Origin: Rhodospirillales bacterium
GTDB lineage: Bacteria; Pseudomonadota; Alphaproteobacteria; Rhodospirillales; UBA2165
Length of the DNA stretch: 64,000 bases
NCBI GenBank assembly: GCA_022823235.1
Contig: JAJDXO010000049.1
Coordinates: 1-64,000, forward strand
Direction of reading: 5' to 3'
Both the position numbers and the translations under genes were made by a program. This document shows, one piece after another, positions 8,371 through 18,099 of this stretch (positions are counted from its first letter, which is position 1; each line of letters opens with the position of its first letter). A model generated the notes under the pieces. It did not search any database. It saw only the letters and a list, made by a program, of their open reading frames with translations, and was not told the DNA's origin.

Positions 8371-8632
8371 GTTCGACAAGGCGTTCGACGACGGAGAGGA
8401 TATCGACGCCCATGTGGATTGGCCGCAAGCCCGGCGCGTGAATGTCGAGACGAAGCGGGTCAATGTCGATTTCCCGGCATGGGTCGTCGCGGCCCTGGAC
8501 CGGCAGGCCCGTGCGCTGGGCGTCCCCCGGCAGTCGCTCATCAAGCTGTGGATCGCCGACCGGCTGAGGGAAACGCCGGACGTCCGCGCGCCGGGCCTCG
8601 CCGAACCGGCGGAGCCGTATACGGCGGAGTGA
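8354..8632 (+). CDS. brnA: BrnA-family antitoxin
   Basis: 92 residues, partner of the preceding toxin. An N-terminal acidic arm (MMKAHEFDKAFDDGEDIDAH) resembles the toxin-wrapping segment. A C-terminal ribbon-helix-helix region follows: VNVDFPAWVVAALDRQARAL then GVPRQSLIKLWIADRLRE. In this family the ribbon-helix-helix dimer represses the operon. The start is the first of two ATG codons inside the end of brnT, and a short Pro/Glu-rich tail follows the DNA-binding region. Its overlap with the toxin supports coupled translation. Confidence 0.9.
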   Translation: MMKAHEFDKAFDDGEDIDAHVDWPQARRVNVETKRVNVDFPAWVVAALDRQARALGVPRQSLIKLWIADRLRETPDVRAPGLAEPAEPYTAE

Positions 8633-8641
8633 ACCCGCGCG

Positions 8642-8953
8642 TCAGCGATGCCGGTTGCGCTGCCGGTAGAGCCAGCGGGTCAGCGCCCGCTGCGTGCCGG
8701 GGATATCCAATATCACCAGAAACAGGCCGAGGGGGAACATCCAGAAGCCGAGGATGGGGAGAAACCCTAAGACGCCGCCGGCCATCAAGCCGATGCCGGC
8801 GACGGTCCTCAGGCCGGGCCTCAGCCGGCGGCGGCCTACATAATGGGCGTGCCGCAGCATGCGGACGAGAAACCCGTCCCATTTGGCAAGAAGGCCGTTC
8901 CGTCCCGGCCGGGCGGCCGCGGCCGCGGAAGCCGGCCGCCTGTCGGCGGTCAC
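8642..8953 (-). CDS. Small membrane protein coupled to the SelW-like gene
   Basis: 103 residues starting at GTG 8953-8951, whose last two bases are shared with the TGA stop of the SelW-like gene (GTGA overlap). This implies translational coupling. The N-terminus is Ala/Arg-rich and cytoplasmic-looking. Two closely spaced hydrophobic segments, at about 50-66 (LRTVAGIGLMAGGVLGFLP) and 67-85 (ILGFWMFPLGLFLVILDIP), would form a hairpin in the inner membrane, and a basic tail ends RWLYRQRNRHR. The layout resembles small PGPGW-type transmembrane proteins, but the signature Pro-Gly-Pro-Gly-Trp is not present. Function unknown; coupling suggests a role tied to the redox protein. Confidence 0.7.
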   Translation of the reverse strand: MTADRRPASAAAAARPGRNGLLAKWDGFLVRMLRHAHYVGRRRLRPGLRTVAGIGLMAGGVLGFLPILGFWMFPLGLFLVILDIPGTQRALTRWLYRQRNRHR

Positions 8954-9186
8954 GCCTCAGGCGCTCCCCAGGCGCTCCCAAGACCGGCAATTTCGTCGTC
9001 GGTCGGAAAGCGGCCCAATTCCTTCTTGGAGAAAACCAGCCGGCCGTCGACGGAAATCTCAAACACGCCGCCGCCGCCCCGGACCAACTCGACATCGGCC
9101 CCGAACCGCTGCTTCAAATCGTCGCTCACACGGAGCGCCCGGGGTTCGTAGTTTCATTGAACGCAATATTCTATGGCGATTTTCAT
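8950..9186 (-). CDS. SelW-like (Rdx family) selenoprotein candidate with in-frame TGA
   Basis: Read through one TGA (9156-9154), the frame encodes 78 residues: MKIAIEYCVQ-U-NYEPRAL, then RVSDDLKQRFGADVELVRGG, VFEISVDGRLVFSKKELGRF and PTDDEIAGLGSAWGAPEA. This is the whole Rdx/SelT-SelW-SelH thioredoxin-like fold. The first strand ends in a CxxC/CxxU redox motif, and the later F-E-I...G-x-L-V-F-S-K-K segment is typical of the family. The TGA is exactly at the second redox position (Cys8, Sec11), followed by N-Y-x-P-R-A, usual in bacterial members. A good Shine-Dalgarno (AGAGGAAAG) lies upstream and the gene is coupled to the next by a GTGA overlap. Alternative: a Cys codon mutated to stop. Conventional ORF finding misses this gene. 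Confidence 0.8.
9123..9137 (-). promoter_or_regulatory. SECIS-like hairpin after the in-frame TGA
   Basis: Sixteen nt after the TGA the mRNA can form CGCTC-CGTGT-GAGCG, a 5-bp stem with a 5-nt loop whose second base is G. A further G-C pair is possible beyond a G-A mismatch. Distance and loop size fit the loose bacterial SECIS description, but the stem is short and sequence alone cannot prove SelB binding. Confidence 0.45.
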
Positions 9187-9263
9187 GCCGGAACTTTCCT
9201 CTGATCGCTTTGGAACGCTGGCCTATATATTCATCCGTCCCGGCTCGATCAATTCGCAAGCCG

Positions 9264-9695
9264 CTATCCGTGCTCGATGTACTCCCGAAGCATCGAGCTT
9301 TCGGATTCGAGCTCATCCAGGCGGAACTTGACCACGTCCCCGATACTGATGACGCCGCTGAGCTTCCCGTCATCCATGACGGGAAGATGGCGAATCCGGT
9401 GCGACGTCATATCGCGCATGAGTTGGTCTATTTCATCGCCGGGCGAGCAGGTGACCACGGCCTTGGTCATCAGTTCCTCGACCTTCCGGCCCATCAGGCC
9501 GACACCGGCCGAAGACAGGCCCCGGACAATGTCCCGCTCGGACAGGATACCGGCCAGTTCACCGTCGCTGGAGACCACCAGAACGGCACCGATTCTTTCT
9601 TGTACGAGCAACTTGACGGCATCCGAAACGCTGAGGTCGGGCTCGATGGTAATCATGCGATCGCCCTTGTCCCTTAAGATCGCCGATACATGCAT
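9264..9695 (-). CDS. CBS-pair domain protein
   Basis: 143 residues from MHVSAILRDKGDRMITIEPD, the usual start of stand-alone tandem-CBS proteins; the open frame runs 17 codons further upstream without family character. CBS1 spans about 8-60 (LSVSDAVKLLVQERIGAVLV, then GELAGILSERDIVRGL). CBS2 spans about 72-125 (VEELMTKAVVTCSPGDEIDQ, then RHLPVMDDGKLSGVISIGDV). A C-terminal helix (KFRLDELESESSMLREYIEH) is typical of this family. Such proteins bind adenine nucleotides or NADH and act as sensors; the partner is unknown. It lies 77 nt upstream of the SelW-like gene on the same strand, so co-transcription is possible. Confidence 0.9.
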   Translation of the reverse strand: MHVSAILRDKGDRMITIEPDLSVSDAVKLLVQERIGAVLVVSSDGELAGILSERDIVRGLSSAGVGLMGRKVEELMTKAVVTCSPGDEIDQLMRDMTSHRIRHLPVMDDGKLSGVISIGDVVKFRLDELESESSMLREYIEHG

Positions 9696-9766
9696 TGGTG
9701 CCTCCCGCGTCAGCCGCACTGTCAAACCGAGTGTAGGACAGGTCACCGTGAGATTCTAGCGGCTAC

Positions 9767-9793
9767 TCCCTCTCCCTCCCCGAGGGAGAGGGA
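9767..9793. repeat. Isolated 12-bp palindrome of repeat family R
   Basis: TCCCTCTCCCTC and GAGGGAGAGGGA form a perfect 12-bp hairpin around a short loop, just past the stop of the MBL gene. It has the sequence of the terminal hairpin of family R and may help end that transcript, though no T-run follows. Confidence 0.7.
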
Positions 9794-9799
9794 CCATGC

Positions 9800-10630
9800 T
9801 TAGCCGAGCTCGAACTCCATCAGCTCGCGAACCACGAAGGCATGCTCCCACTCGTTGCGGGCGTCTTCGGCCAGACGGTCCATAAAGTCGTCGTCGTGGT
9901 CCGGGTCATGGTGGAAGATGCCGAGCCGCTTCACGTTCGCCTCCCTGCACAGCGCGACGCCCTCGTTCCAGGTCGAATGGCCCCATCCGACGCGCGACGG
10001 GAACTCCTCTTCGGTGTAGGTGGAATCGTACATCACCAGATCGGCGCCATCGATGAGGCCGAGGACATTTTCGTCGTGCTGGCCGGGTACGTGCTCGGTG
10101 TCCGTAATCAGGCAGAACGACTTTCCTTCATATTCGATCCGGTACCCGGTCGCCTCGTTGGGGTGATTGAGCGGCGCCGTCCTGATCGTGACATCCGATC
10201 CGCTGCCCACCGTGAAGCTGTCGCCGGCCGCGAAATCGTCGAAGTTCAAATTCGCCCGCATGGCCTCCAGGGGAACCGGGAACACGGGGTTGTCCATCTG
10301 CGCCTGGAAGACGCTCTTGATGCCCCCGCGGTCGAAGAGGTGCCCGGCCTTGATGTCGAACGTCCGCGACGGATCGGACGCCGGCGCGAAAAACGGGAAG
10401 CCGTTGATGTGGTCCCAATGGGTGTGGGTGAGAAATATGTGGCAGTCCTTGAGCTCCGAGCGGAGCAGCTCCTTTCCGAGGGTGCGAATACCGGTCCCGC
10501 AATCCAAAAGAATTTTGGTGCCGCCCGCATCGACTTCGAGGCTGGTGGTATTGCCGCCGTAACGCATATGGGTCGGATGAGGGCACGCAATGCTGCCCCG
10601 GCAACCCCAGACCTTGACGCGCAGGCTCAT
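9800..10630 (-). CDS. MBL-fold metallo-hydrolase (cyclic-nucleotide phosphodiesterase-like)
   Basis: 276 residues of the metallo-beta-lactamase superfamily. The N-terminus MSLRVKVWGCRGSIACPHPT and GGNTTSLEVDAGGTKILLDC mark the branch often annotated as cAMP phosphodiesterase class II-like or PhnP-like. Metal ligands are visible in THTHWDH (about 70-76), in TAPLNHPNEATGYRIE, in the aspartate of LITDTEHVP, and in a late histidine (GIFHHDPDHDDD). The HxHxDH motif is intact, so binuclear metal hydrolysis is expected; the substrate is not evident. It is the first gene of a minus-strand run that includes the CBS and SelW-like genes. Confidence 0.88.
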   Translation of the reverse strand: MSLRVKVWGCRGSIACPHPTHMRYGGNTTSLEVDAGGTKILLDCGTGIRTLGKELLRSELKDCHIFLTHTHWDHINGFPFFAPASDPSRTFDIKAGHLFDRGGIKSVFQAQMDNPVFPVPLEAMRANLNFDDFAAGDSFTVGSGSDVTIRTAPLNHPNEATGYRIEYEGKSFCLITDTEHVPGQHDENVLGLIDGADLVMYDSTYTEEEFPSRVGWGHSTWNEGVALCREANVKRLGIFHHDPDHDDDFMDRLAEDARNEWEHAFVVRELMEFELG

Positions 10631-10839
10631 ACGGACAGGCCCCCCGCCGCTGCTTCCAACTCACCAAAAACGAGCGCCATTTCTCAGCCTCCAAACCCGC
10701 CGGGCGGAATTTGCGAATACGTTTCGGCGTGACCTACGTATCGCTTTTTGACCGTCAATTCAATTTCGCCGTTTTGCGGAGTTGGGTTTCAAGCGTTCCC
10801 CCACACCCTGCCCCCGGAGGAAAGCTAGGGAACGCACCT

Positions 10840-11023
10840 AAACTCCCTCCCCCTTGACGGGAGGGTTGGGGTGGGGGTGAAGATGAGGGTGGGGGTGAAT
10901 CGATACTCCCCCTCACCCAGCCCACCGGACCGGCTCCGCCGGCCGGAGGACAGGCATGGCTAGGCTCGCAAGCTCGCCAAGCCTCCGCGTCCCTCTCCCT
11001 CCGGGGGAGAGGGATTTTGTGCC
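10840..11023. repeat. GC-rich intergenic palindromic repeat (family R, copy 3)
   Basis: Same module order as the copy at 2999-3190: CTCCCTCCCCCTTGACGGGA, the TTGGGGTGGGGGTGAA block, CCCACCGGACCGGCTCCGCC, CGGAGGACAGGCATGGCTAG and a closing CCCTCTCCC/GGGAGAGGG hairpin ending ATTTTGTGCCGCG. The two copies differ in the inner GGTGAAGATGAGGGTGGGGG duplication. Confidence 0.82.
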
Positions 11024-11320
11024 GCGAAAAACCACATTTTGCCGGTGATTCACGCCGCCCGGCCGCCGCTGAACGGAGTGCGTGACGATTTCGAAACAAT
11101 ATCGTAATATCCGTGCGCTTATGGCCACCCGGCGCGGCACCCGATCGACCTTGCCGCACGTTCCGCCAGTTCCCGCGCCTGATAGCGAGCCGACCGGAAA
11201 TGGTCACGCCCGGCGGGGAGCGTTAGCCCAAATGGCTAGTGCTGGCTTGAACGACGCCCCACACCGCCAACGAGTTGGCAGGGACGCCGACTTTCGGCGA
11301 CCGGCGACGCCAAAAGCAGG

Positions 11321-11350
11321 TTGGCATATAACTGCCACTATTGTTATCAA
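11321..11350 (+). promoter_or_regulatory. Possible gltBD promoter
   Basis: TTGGCA at 11321-11326 and TATCAA at 11345-11350 are 18 nt apart and lie 55 nt upstream of the gltB start, in a locally AT-rich patch. The -10 matches only four of six consensus bases. No nitrogen-regulatory site is evident. Confidence 0.3.
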
Positions 11351-11404
11351 CACGGTCCCTAGACCGGAAATGACTGGATTTTGGGCAAAAAGAGGGTGTG
11401 AATT

Positions 11405-14400
11405 TTGACGCGGTTCGGGCCACCAGAGAGGCAGGGACTTTACGATCCGGCGAATGAACACGATGCGTGCGGCATCGGTTTCGTGGCCGATATCAAGAAT
11501 CGCAAGAGCCACGACATCGTCTCCTGGGGCCTGGATATCCTCGAAAACCTGAGCCATCGCGGCGCGGCCGGCGCGGATCCGCTGGTGGGCGACGGCGCCG
11601 GCATCCTGATTCAGCTTCCGCACCGGTTCCTGGCGGCCGAATGCGCCGAACTCGGCTTCACCCTGCCGGCCGAAGGCGACTACGGGGTCGGCATGGTCTA
11701 CCTGCCGCAGGACGAAAAGGCCAGGGTGGCCTGCGAGGCCGCCATCGGGAAAGTTGTCGAGGACGAGGGTCAGTCGGTTCTCGGCTGGCGCGATCTGCCG
11801 ACCGACAATAGCTGGCTGAGCGACAGCGTCCGCGAGATCGAGCCGTTCATCCGCCAGGTATTCATCACCCGCGGCGGCAACTGCGCCGACACGGATGCCT
11901 TCGAACGCAAGTTGTTCGTGATCCGCAAGCAGTGCCACATGGTCATTCGGGAACGACAGCTGGCCGGCGAGGAGTTTTACTACGTCCCGTCCATGTCGGC
12001 CCGGACCATCTGCTTCAAGGGCATGATGCTGGCCGGGCGGATCAAGAAGTATTTCACCGATTTGAGCGACGAGCGTCTGGAATCGGCGCTCGCGCTGGTC
12101 CACCAGCGTTTTTCGACCAACACCTTCCCGTCCTGGCAACTCGCTCACCCGTTCCGCTATCTCTGTCATAACGGCGAGATCAACACGCTCCGCGGCAACA
12201 TCAACTGGATGGCTGCCCGGCGGCACAACATGTCGTCCGATGTCCTGGGCGACGACCTCGACAAATTGTGGCCGTTGATCGGCGACGGCGCATCCGACTC
12301 CGCGACCTTCGACAATGCTCTCGAGCTCCTCGTGGCCGGTGGCTACAGCCTGGCCCACGCCATGATGCTGATGATCCCCGAAGCGTGGGCCGACAATCCG
12401 CTGATGGATGAAGAGCGCCGCGCCTTCTACGAGTATCATGCCGCGCTGATGGAGCCCTGGGACGGGCCCGCGGCGGTCGCCTTTACCGACGGCAAGCAGA
12501 TCGGCGCGACCCTGGACAGGAACGGCCTTCGGCCGGCCCGCTATGTGGTCACAGAGGACGACATCGTCGTCATGGCCTCCGAAGTCGGCGTCTTGCCCAT
12601 CCCGGAGGAAAAGATCGTCAAGAAATGGCGGCTCCAGCCGGGCAAGATGTTCCTCATCGACCTGGAGGAAGGCCGGATTATCGACGACGAGGAACTGAAG
12701 GCCGACCTCGCCAAGGCGCAGCCCTACCAGACGTGGCTGAACCAGACACAGATCGTGCTTGAGGATCTGCCGTCCGACGTAGAGGCGATGGCGCCCGATC
12801 AGCAGACCCTTCTGGACCGTCAGCAGGCCTTTGGCTACACCCAGGAGGACGTCAAGTTCTTCCTCGCTCCCATGTCCATCAGCGGCCAGGACCCCGTGGG
12901 CTCCATGGGCCGGGACATTCCCCACGCGGTGCTCTCCGACCGCCCGAAGATGCTCTACGACTACTTCAAGCAGAGCTTCGCCCAGGTGACCAACCCGCCC
13001 ATCGACCCGATCCGCGAGGAATTGGTGATGTCGCTGGTTTCGCTTATCGGGCCCCGGCCCAACCTGCTGGACCTGGATACGGGCGGGAAGCACATGCGCC
13101 TCGAGGTGCGTCAGCCGATCCTGACGAACGTCGATCTGGAAAAAATCCGCCATATCGAAAGTCAGAGCGAATCCCCCTTCCGCTCCATTACCCTCGACAT
13201 GTGTTTCCCGGCATCGGACGGCATCGGCGGAATGGCCGAGGCCATCGACGCGCTCTGCAAACGCGCCGCCGAAGTGGTGCTCGAGGGACACAATATACTT
13301 ATTCTTTCCGACCGCTCGGTCGATGCCGGGAACGTCGCCATTCCGGCGCTGCTCGCCACCGGCGCGGTGCACCATCACCTGATCCGCGAAGGGCTGCGGA
13401 CCGAATCGGGCCTGGTGATCGAAACCGGCGAGGCCCGCCAGGTTCACGATTTCTGCCTGCTCGCGGGATACGGCGCCGAGGCGGTCAATCCCTACCTGGC
13501 CTTCGACACCATCACCGATGCAAAGGACGATCTGCCGGACGATCTGAGCATCGCCGAGGCGCATACGCGCTACATCAAGGCGGTCGACAAGGGCATGCTG
13601 AAGGTGATGTCGAAAATGGGCATCTCCACCTACCAGTCCTATTGCGGGGCCCAGATTTTCGACGCGGTCGGCCTGGCCAGCGAGTTCGTCGACAAATATT
13701 TCGCCGGCACGGCGACCGCGATCGAGGGTGTCGGACTTGAGCAGATCGCCCAAGAGACGCTTCGGCGTCACCAGCTCGCCTTTGGCGATGCGCCGATCTA
13801 TCGCGATTCGCTGGATGTCGGCGGCGAGTTCGCCTACCGCATCCGGGGCGAAGACCATATGTGGTCGCCGGAAACCATCTCGCTTCTCCAGCACTCGGCG
13901 CGGGCCAACGCCCGGGACACTTATGACGAATATGCCCGGGTGATGAACGACCAGAGCCGCAAGCTCAAGAATTTGCGCGGGCTGATGGAGTTCAGGTTCG
14001 ACGAGAGCCGGGCGGTTCCCCTGGAGGAGGTCGAGCCGGCTTCGGAAATCGTCAAACGCTTCGTCACCGGCGCCATGTCGTTCGGCTCGATCTCGTTCGA
14101 AGCGCACACGAATCTCGCCATCGCCATGAATCGCATCGGCGGCAAATCCAACACGGGCGAAGGCGGCGAGCAGCCGGAGCGCTTCGTCCAGATGGCCAAC
14201 GGCGATTCCATGCGCTCGGCGATCAAGCAGGTGGCCTCGGGCCGGTTCGGCGTCACCACCGAGTATCTGCGGAATTCGGACGAAATTCAGATCAAAATGG
14301 CTCAAGGCGCCAAGCCCGGCGAGGGCGGCCAGCTCCCCGGGCACAAGGTCGACGAAACCATCGCCCAGGTACGGCACTCCACTCCGGGAGTCGGTCTGAT

Positions 14401-16057
14401 TTCACCGCCGCCGCACCACGATATCTATTCCATCGAAGACCTGGCGCAGCTCATCCATGATCTGAAAAACGTCAACCCGTCGGCGCGGATCAGCGTCAAA
14501 TTGGTCTCCATCGTCGGCGTGGGCACCATTGCCGCCGGCGTCTCGAAGGCCCACGCGGATCACGTTCTGATTTCCGGCTCGGACGGCGGCACCGGCGCCA
14601 GCCCGATTACGTCAATTCTCCATGCGGGCGCGCCGTGGGAGATCGGCCTCGCCGAGACCCACCAGACGCTGGTGCTGAACAAGCTCCGCGGCCGAATTTG
14701 CGTCCAGGTGGACGGCGGCATGCGGACCGGACGCGACGTGGCCATCGGGGCGCTGCTCGGCGCCGACGAATACGGCATCGCGACCGCGGCCTTGGTGGCG
14801 TCCGGCTGCATCATGATGCGCAAGTGCCATCTCAACACCTGCCCGGTCGGCATCGCGACGCAGGACCCCATACTGCGAAAACGGTTCAAGGGCCAACCGG
14901 AGCACGTGGTCAACTATCTGTTCCTGGTCGCCGAGGAAGTTCGCGGGATCATGGCGAGGCTCGGCTTCAGGACGATCAACGAAATGATCGGCCGGGTGGA
15001 CCTGCTGGACAGCCGGGAGGCCGTCGATCACTGGAAGGCCCAGGGCATCGATCTGAGCCGACTGCTCTACAAGCCGGAAATGGGTCCCGACGTCGCGGTC
15101 TACAATTGCGAAGACCAGGATCACGGGCTCGACAGGGCCCTCGACAACGAACTCATCGCCCAGGCGCGTCCGGCTCTCGATGAACGGAACCCGGTCAAGA
15201 TCGAAACCGATGTCCGGAACATCAACCGGACCGTCGGGGCCATGCTGTCCGGCCAAGTTGCCGAGCGCTACGGCCATGAAGGCCTCCCGGAAGATACGAT
15301 TTTCATCAAGGGCAAGGGCTCGGCCGGTCAGAGCTTCGGCGCCTTCCTCTCGAAGGGGGTGACAATCGAGCTCGAAGGCGATGCCAACGACTATACGGGC
15401 AAGGGGCTTTCCGGCGGGCGGCTGATCATCTATCCGCCGAAGGAATCGCGCATCGTCGCGGAAGAAAACATGATCATCGGCAATGTGGCGCTTTATGGCG
15501 CCATTGCCGGCGAATGCTTCTTCCGGGGCGTCGCCGGAGAGCGCTTCTGTGTCCGGAATTCCGGCGCGACCGCGGTTGTCGAAGGGGTCGGCGACCATGG
15601 ATGCGAATACATGACCGGCGGCGTGGTCGTGGTCATCGGCCAGACGGGCCGAAACTTCGCGGCCGGGATGAGCGGCGGCATCGCCTACGTGCTGGACGAG
15701 GCCGGCGACTTCGAACGCCGCTGCAATCTCGCCATGGTCGACCTGGAGCCGATCTCGGACGAAGACCGGATGCACGAAGATGTCGGCCACCAGCGAGGGG
15801 ATCTCGAGACCCACGGACTGGTCGACATCATGCATGACATGACCGGCTACGACGCGTTGAGGCTCCACAAGCTGATCGAGCAGCATATGCACCTGACCGA
15901 CAGCAGCCGGGCCCGCGAAATACTCGGGAATTGGGACGCCTACCTGCCGAAGTTCGTCAAGGTGATGCCGGTGGACTACCGCCGGGCGCTGCAGGAAATG
16001 CAGCAACGGGCCCGCGACGGCGATCGGGCCAATGTGGGCATGGCGGTCGGAGACTAG
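11405..16057 (+). CDS. gltB: Glutamate synthase (NADPH) large subunit
   Basis: 1550 residues, the alpha subunit of NADPH-GOGAT. It hydrolyses glutamine in the N-terminal Ntn domain and transfers ammonia to 2-oxoglutarate. The nucleophile Cys follows EHDA in the opening [14 protein letters not shown]. The central FMN domain contains [19 protein letters not shown] and the TGASP loop, and the 3Fe-4S cluster cysteines lie in [18 protein letters not shown]. The C-terminal GXGXG beta-helix includes [17 protein letters not shown]. The start is TTG 11405: an in-frame TGA lies just upstream, and AGAGGG at 11391-11396 is a well-placed Shine-Dalgarno. gltD follows after 2 nt. Confidence 0.98.
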   Translation: MTRFGPPERQGLYDPANEHDACGIGFVADIKNRKSHDIVSWGLDILENLSHRGAAGADPLVGDGAGILIQLPHRFLAAECAELGFTLPAEGDYGVGMVYLPQDEKARVACEAAIGKVVEDEGQSVLGWRDLPTDNSWLSDSVREIEPFIRQVFITRGGNCADTDAFERKLFVIRKQCHMVIRERQLAGEEFYYVPSMSARTICFKGMMLAGRIKKYFTDLSDERLESALALVHQRFSTNTFPSWQLAHPFRYLCHNGEINTLRGNINWMAARRHNMSSDVLGDDLDKLWPLIGDGASDSATFDNALELLVAGGYSLAHAMMLMIPEAWADNPLMDEERRAFYEYHAALMEPWDGPAAVAFTDGKQIGATLDRNGLRPARYVVTEDDIVVMASEVGVLPIPEEKIVKKWRLQPGKMFLIDLEEGRIIDDEELKADLAKAQPYQTWLNQTQIVLEDLPSDVEAMAPDQQTLLDRQQAFGYTQEDVKFFLAPMSISGQDPVGSMGRDIPHAVLSDRPKMLYDYFKQSFAQVTNPPIDPIREELVMSLVSLIGPRPNLLDLDTGGKHMRLEVRQPILTNVDLEKIRHIESQSESPFRSITLDMCFPASDGIGGMAEAIDALCKRAAEVVLEGHNILILSDRSVDAGNVAIPALLATGAVHHHLIREGLRTESGLVIETGEARQVHDFCLLAGYGAEAVNPYLAFDTITDAKDDLPDDLSIAEAHTRYIKAVDKGMLKVMSKMGISTYQSYCGAQIFDAVGLASEFVDKYFAGTATAIEGVGLEQIAQETLRRHQLAFGDAPIYRDSLDVGGEFAYRIRGEDHMWSPETISLLQHSARANARDTYDEYARVMNDQSRKLKNLRGLMEFRFDESRAVPLEEVEPASEIVKRFVTGAMSFGSISFEAHTNLAIAMNRIGGKSNTGEGGEQPERFVQMANGDSMRSAIKQVASGRFGVTTEYLRNSDEIQIKMAQGAKPGEGGQLPGHKVDETIAQVRHSTPGVGLISPPPHHDIYSIEDLAQLIHDLKNVNPSARISVKLVSIVGVGTIAAGVSKAHADHVLISGSDGGTGASPITSILHAGAPWEIGLAETHQTLVLNKLRGRICVQVDGGMRTGRDVAIGALLGADEYGIATAALVASGCIMMRKCHLNTCPVGIATQDPILRKRFKGQPEHVVNYLFLVAEEVRGIMARLGFRTINEMIGRVDLLDSREAVDHWKAQGIDLSRLLYKPEMGPDVAVYNCEDQDHGLDRALDNELIAQARPALDERNPVKIETDVRNINRTVGAMLSGQVAERYGHEGLPEDTIFIKGKGSAGQSFGAFLSKGVTIELEGDANDYTGKGLSGGRLIIYPPKESRIVAEENMIIGNVALYGAIAGECFFRGVAGERFCVRNSGATAVVEGVGDHGCEYMTGGVVVVIGQTGRNFAAGMSGGIAYVLDEAGDFERRCNLAMVDLEPISDEDRMHEDVGHQRGDLETHGLVDIMHDMTGYDALRLHKLIEQHMHLTDSSRAREILGNWDAYLPKFVKVMPVDYRRALQEMQQRARDGDRANVGMAVGD

Positions 16058-16059
16058 TC

Positions 16060-17502
16060 TTGGGAAAAGTCACCGGCTTCATGGATTACGCGCCCCGCGA
16101 ACGCTCCTACGAGAAAGTCGAGGATCGTGTCGAGCACTACAGGGAATTCCTGATACCGCTTCCCGACGCCGAATTGTCGCGACAAGGCGCCCGATGCATG
16201 GATTGCGGCATCCCTTACTGTCACCAGGGATGCCCGGTCAACAACATCATTCCTGACTGGAACGATCTGGTCTATCGGCGAGAGTGGAAACGGGCGAGCG
16301 ACGTCCTCCACTCGACGAACAACTTCCCCGAATTTACCGGCCGCATCTGCCCGGCGCCCTGCGAGGCCGCCTGCACCCTGAATATCATCGACGAACCGGT
16401 GACCATCAAGACCATCGAGTGCGCCATCGTCGACCGCGCCTGGTCGGAAGGGTGGATCGAGCCGCAATGTCCCTCCCATAAGACCGGCAAGACGGTTGCG
16501 GTCATCGGATCGGGCCCGGCGGGCATGGCCTGCGCCCAGCAGCTGGCCCGGGCCGGCCACGACGTGACGCTGTTCGAGAAGAACCGGACCATCGGCGGTC
16601 TGCTGCGTTACGGAATCCCGGACTTCAAAATGGAGAAGCATCTGATCGACCGCCGGGCCGACCAGATGGCGGCCGAAGGCGTCACGTTCAAGACCGGGGT
16701 CCATGTCGGGGTCGACACGCCCATCAAGGAGATTTTCGACCGGTTCGACGCGGTCGCCTTGGCGGGCGGCGCCGAACAGCCCCGTGACCTGCCGGTCCCG
16801 GGACGCGAGCTTGACGGCATCCACTTCGCCATGGATTTCCTGACCCAGCAGAACCGCCGGGTCGCCGAAGAACCGTTCAGCACCAACAAGGAAATCTGGG
16901 CAACCGACAAGCACGTCATGGTCATCGGCGGCGGCGATACCGGCTCGGACTGCGTCGGCACATCGTTCCGCCACAAGGCGGCCAGCGTCACCCAGATTGA
17001 AATCATGCCGAAACCGCCGGAGCGGGAAAACAAGGAGCTGACCTGGCCCAATTGGCCGATGAAGCTCCGCACCTCAACCTCGCACGAGGAAGGGGCCAGC
17101 CGCGACTGGGCCTTGACCACCAAATCGTTCACGGGAGAGGACGGCAAGGTCACCGGCCTCGAAACCGTCCGGGTCGAATGGCAGCCGGACGATTCCGGCC
17201 GGATGCGGATGTCGGAGGTTTCCGGCTCGGAAGAAGTCATCAAGGCGGACCTCGTGTTGTTGGCCATGGGCTTCGTCCATCCTGTCCACGACGGAATGAT
17301 CGAAGACCTGAAAGTCGATCTCGACGGGCGCGGCAATGTCTCCGCCGACACCGAGAACTATCACACCTCCATCGCAGGCGTGTTTGCCGCCGGTGATATG
17401 CGGCGCGGCCAATCCCTGGTCGTGTGGGCAATCCGCGAAGGCCGGCAGTGCGCCCGCGCGATTGACGAATATTTGATGGGCCACTCCGAACTTCCCCGTT
17501 AA
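16060..17502 (+). CDS. gltD: Glutamate synthase (NADPH) small subunit
   Basis: 480-residue beta subunit that passes electrons from NADPH through FAD and Fe-S clusters to GltB. Cysteine clusters are visible near the N-terminus ([14 protein letters not shown] at about 42-55 and [12 protein letters not shown] at about 97-108). The FAD Rossmann loop is [15 protein letters not shown] and the NADPH loop [14 protein letters not shown]. The C-terminal [19 protein letters not shown] closes the FAD site. I start at TTG 16060, giving the family-typical [20 protein letters not shown] at 16048-16052 is its Shine-Dalgarno, inside the end of gltB. Two consecutive TTG starts imply matched, moderated translation of the pair. 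Confidence 0.97.
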   Translation: MGKVTGFMDYAPRERSYEKVEDRVEHYREFLIPLPDAELSRQGARCMDCGIPYCHQGCPVNNIIPDWNDLVYRREWKRASDVLHSTNNFPEFTGRICPAPCEAACTLNIIDEPVTIKTIECAIVDRAWSEGWIEPQCPSHKTGKTVAVIGSGPAGMACAQQLARAGHDVTLFEKNRTIGGLLRYGIPDFKMEKHLIDRRADQMAAEGVTFKTGVHVGVDTPIKEIFDRFDAVALAGGAEQPRDLPVPGRELDGIHFAMDFLTQQNRRVAEEPFSTNKEIWATDKHVMVIGGGDTGSDCVGTSFRHKAASVTQIEIMPKPPERENKELTWPNWPMKLRTSTSHEEGASRDWALTTKSFTGEDGKVTGLETVRVEWQPDDSGRMRMSEVSGSEEVIKADLVLLAMGFVHPVHDGMIEDLKVDLDGRGNVSADTENYHTSIAGVFAAGDMRRGQSLVVWAIREGRQCARAIDEYLMGHSELPR

Positions 17503-18099
17503 GCGCCGGCTTATTCCAGAGCAGTTTCCAGACCGTCGCGGGAAGCGGCGAAAAGTAATCGCAAAGAATTCATGGGAAGGTTTTAGTAGAGCCGTTTTGG
17601 GAATATCCCAAGCGAACGTAAATCCGATCCAATATTCTCCCCGCGGACTTGCCGGCGATCCGCCACAGTTTTGTCACATTTCATCATCCGGTTCCGCCCC
17701 TTGGGAATACTCAAATTTTCGTCAAATCCGGTTCGAATACTGTTCCTGGAGTTGGAAGTTTTGCACACCGGTTAAATTGCTGAAATATCAATGGAAATTG
17801 CGCGGCGCGGAAGGGCGGGTTTTGAGCCGTTTAAATTTCGTTTTTAATTTCAGCAGCTTATGGCGTTCGCCTCAAAAGGGTAGTCAAGTCCCGGATTCTC
17901 CCGCCCGATCGGACCGCCTGCCCGCGCTCAATTATCGACAGGGTTATCCACAGCACCGGAGACTGGCCGGCCCATTGCACCGGCGCCAAAATTGTCCACT
18001 AAGTGACGGATATTCATCGACTTTTTGTCCGCCTTGACGGGTCGCGGCCGATTTGATGCAATCCGCCGCCCCGAGCCCGAGACGTTACGGCAGTCGCAA
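17503..18099. other. Non-coding AT-enriched region with DnaA-box-like sites
   Basis: Nearly 600 bases without a credible gene, locally AT-rich (especially 17700-17870) in an otherwise high-GC window. Three DnaA-box-like 9-mers lie within 70 bases: TTATCGACA (17932-17940), TTATCCACA, a perfect consensus (17944-17952), and TTGTCCACT (17992-18000). A TTAA-N9-TTAA pair lies near 17830. A plus-strand frame at 17597-18037 shows no coding character. This could be a replication-related or DnaA-regulated site, or the promoter region of the gene at 18100. Confidence 0.45.

Larger units (their letters stand above)
10631..11404. other. 774-base region between MBL gene and gltB
   Basis: No credible gene. 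Positions 10840-11023 are a family R repeat. The rest holds the divergent regulatory regions of the MBL gene and gltB. Short open frames on both strands are repeat or shadow frames. Confidence 0.7.

Noticed and set aside
9059-9373. A 104-codon minus-strand frame crossing the SelW-like gene
   Set aside because: It is in another frame, spans the gap to the CBS gene, and reads as Arg-rich shadow sequence, unlike the conserved Rdx frame.
11204-14377. A 1057-codon open frame on the minus strand opposite gltB
   Set aside because: It is fully antisense to the strongly conserved gltB, rich in the residues expected from high-GC shadow frames, and has no recognisable domain.
17823-17845. CtrA box (TTAA-N7-TTAA)
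   Set aside because: The two TTAA halves are 9 nt apart rather than 7.
17597-18037. A 146-codon frame in the gap after gltD
   Set aside because: Composition is unlike the genes around it, it covers the DnaA-like boxes, and no family is recognisable.
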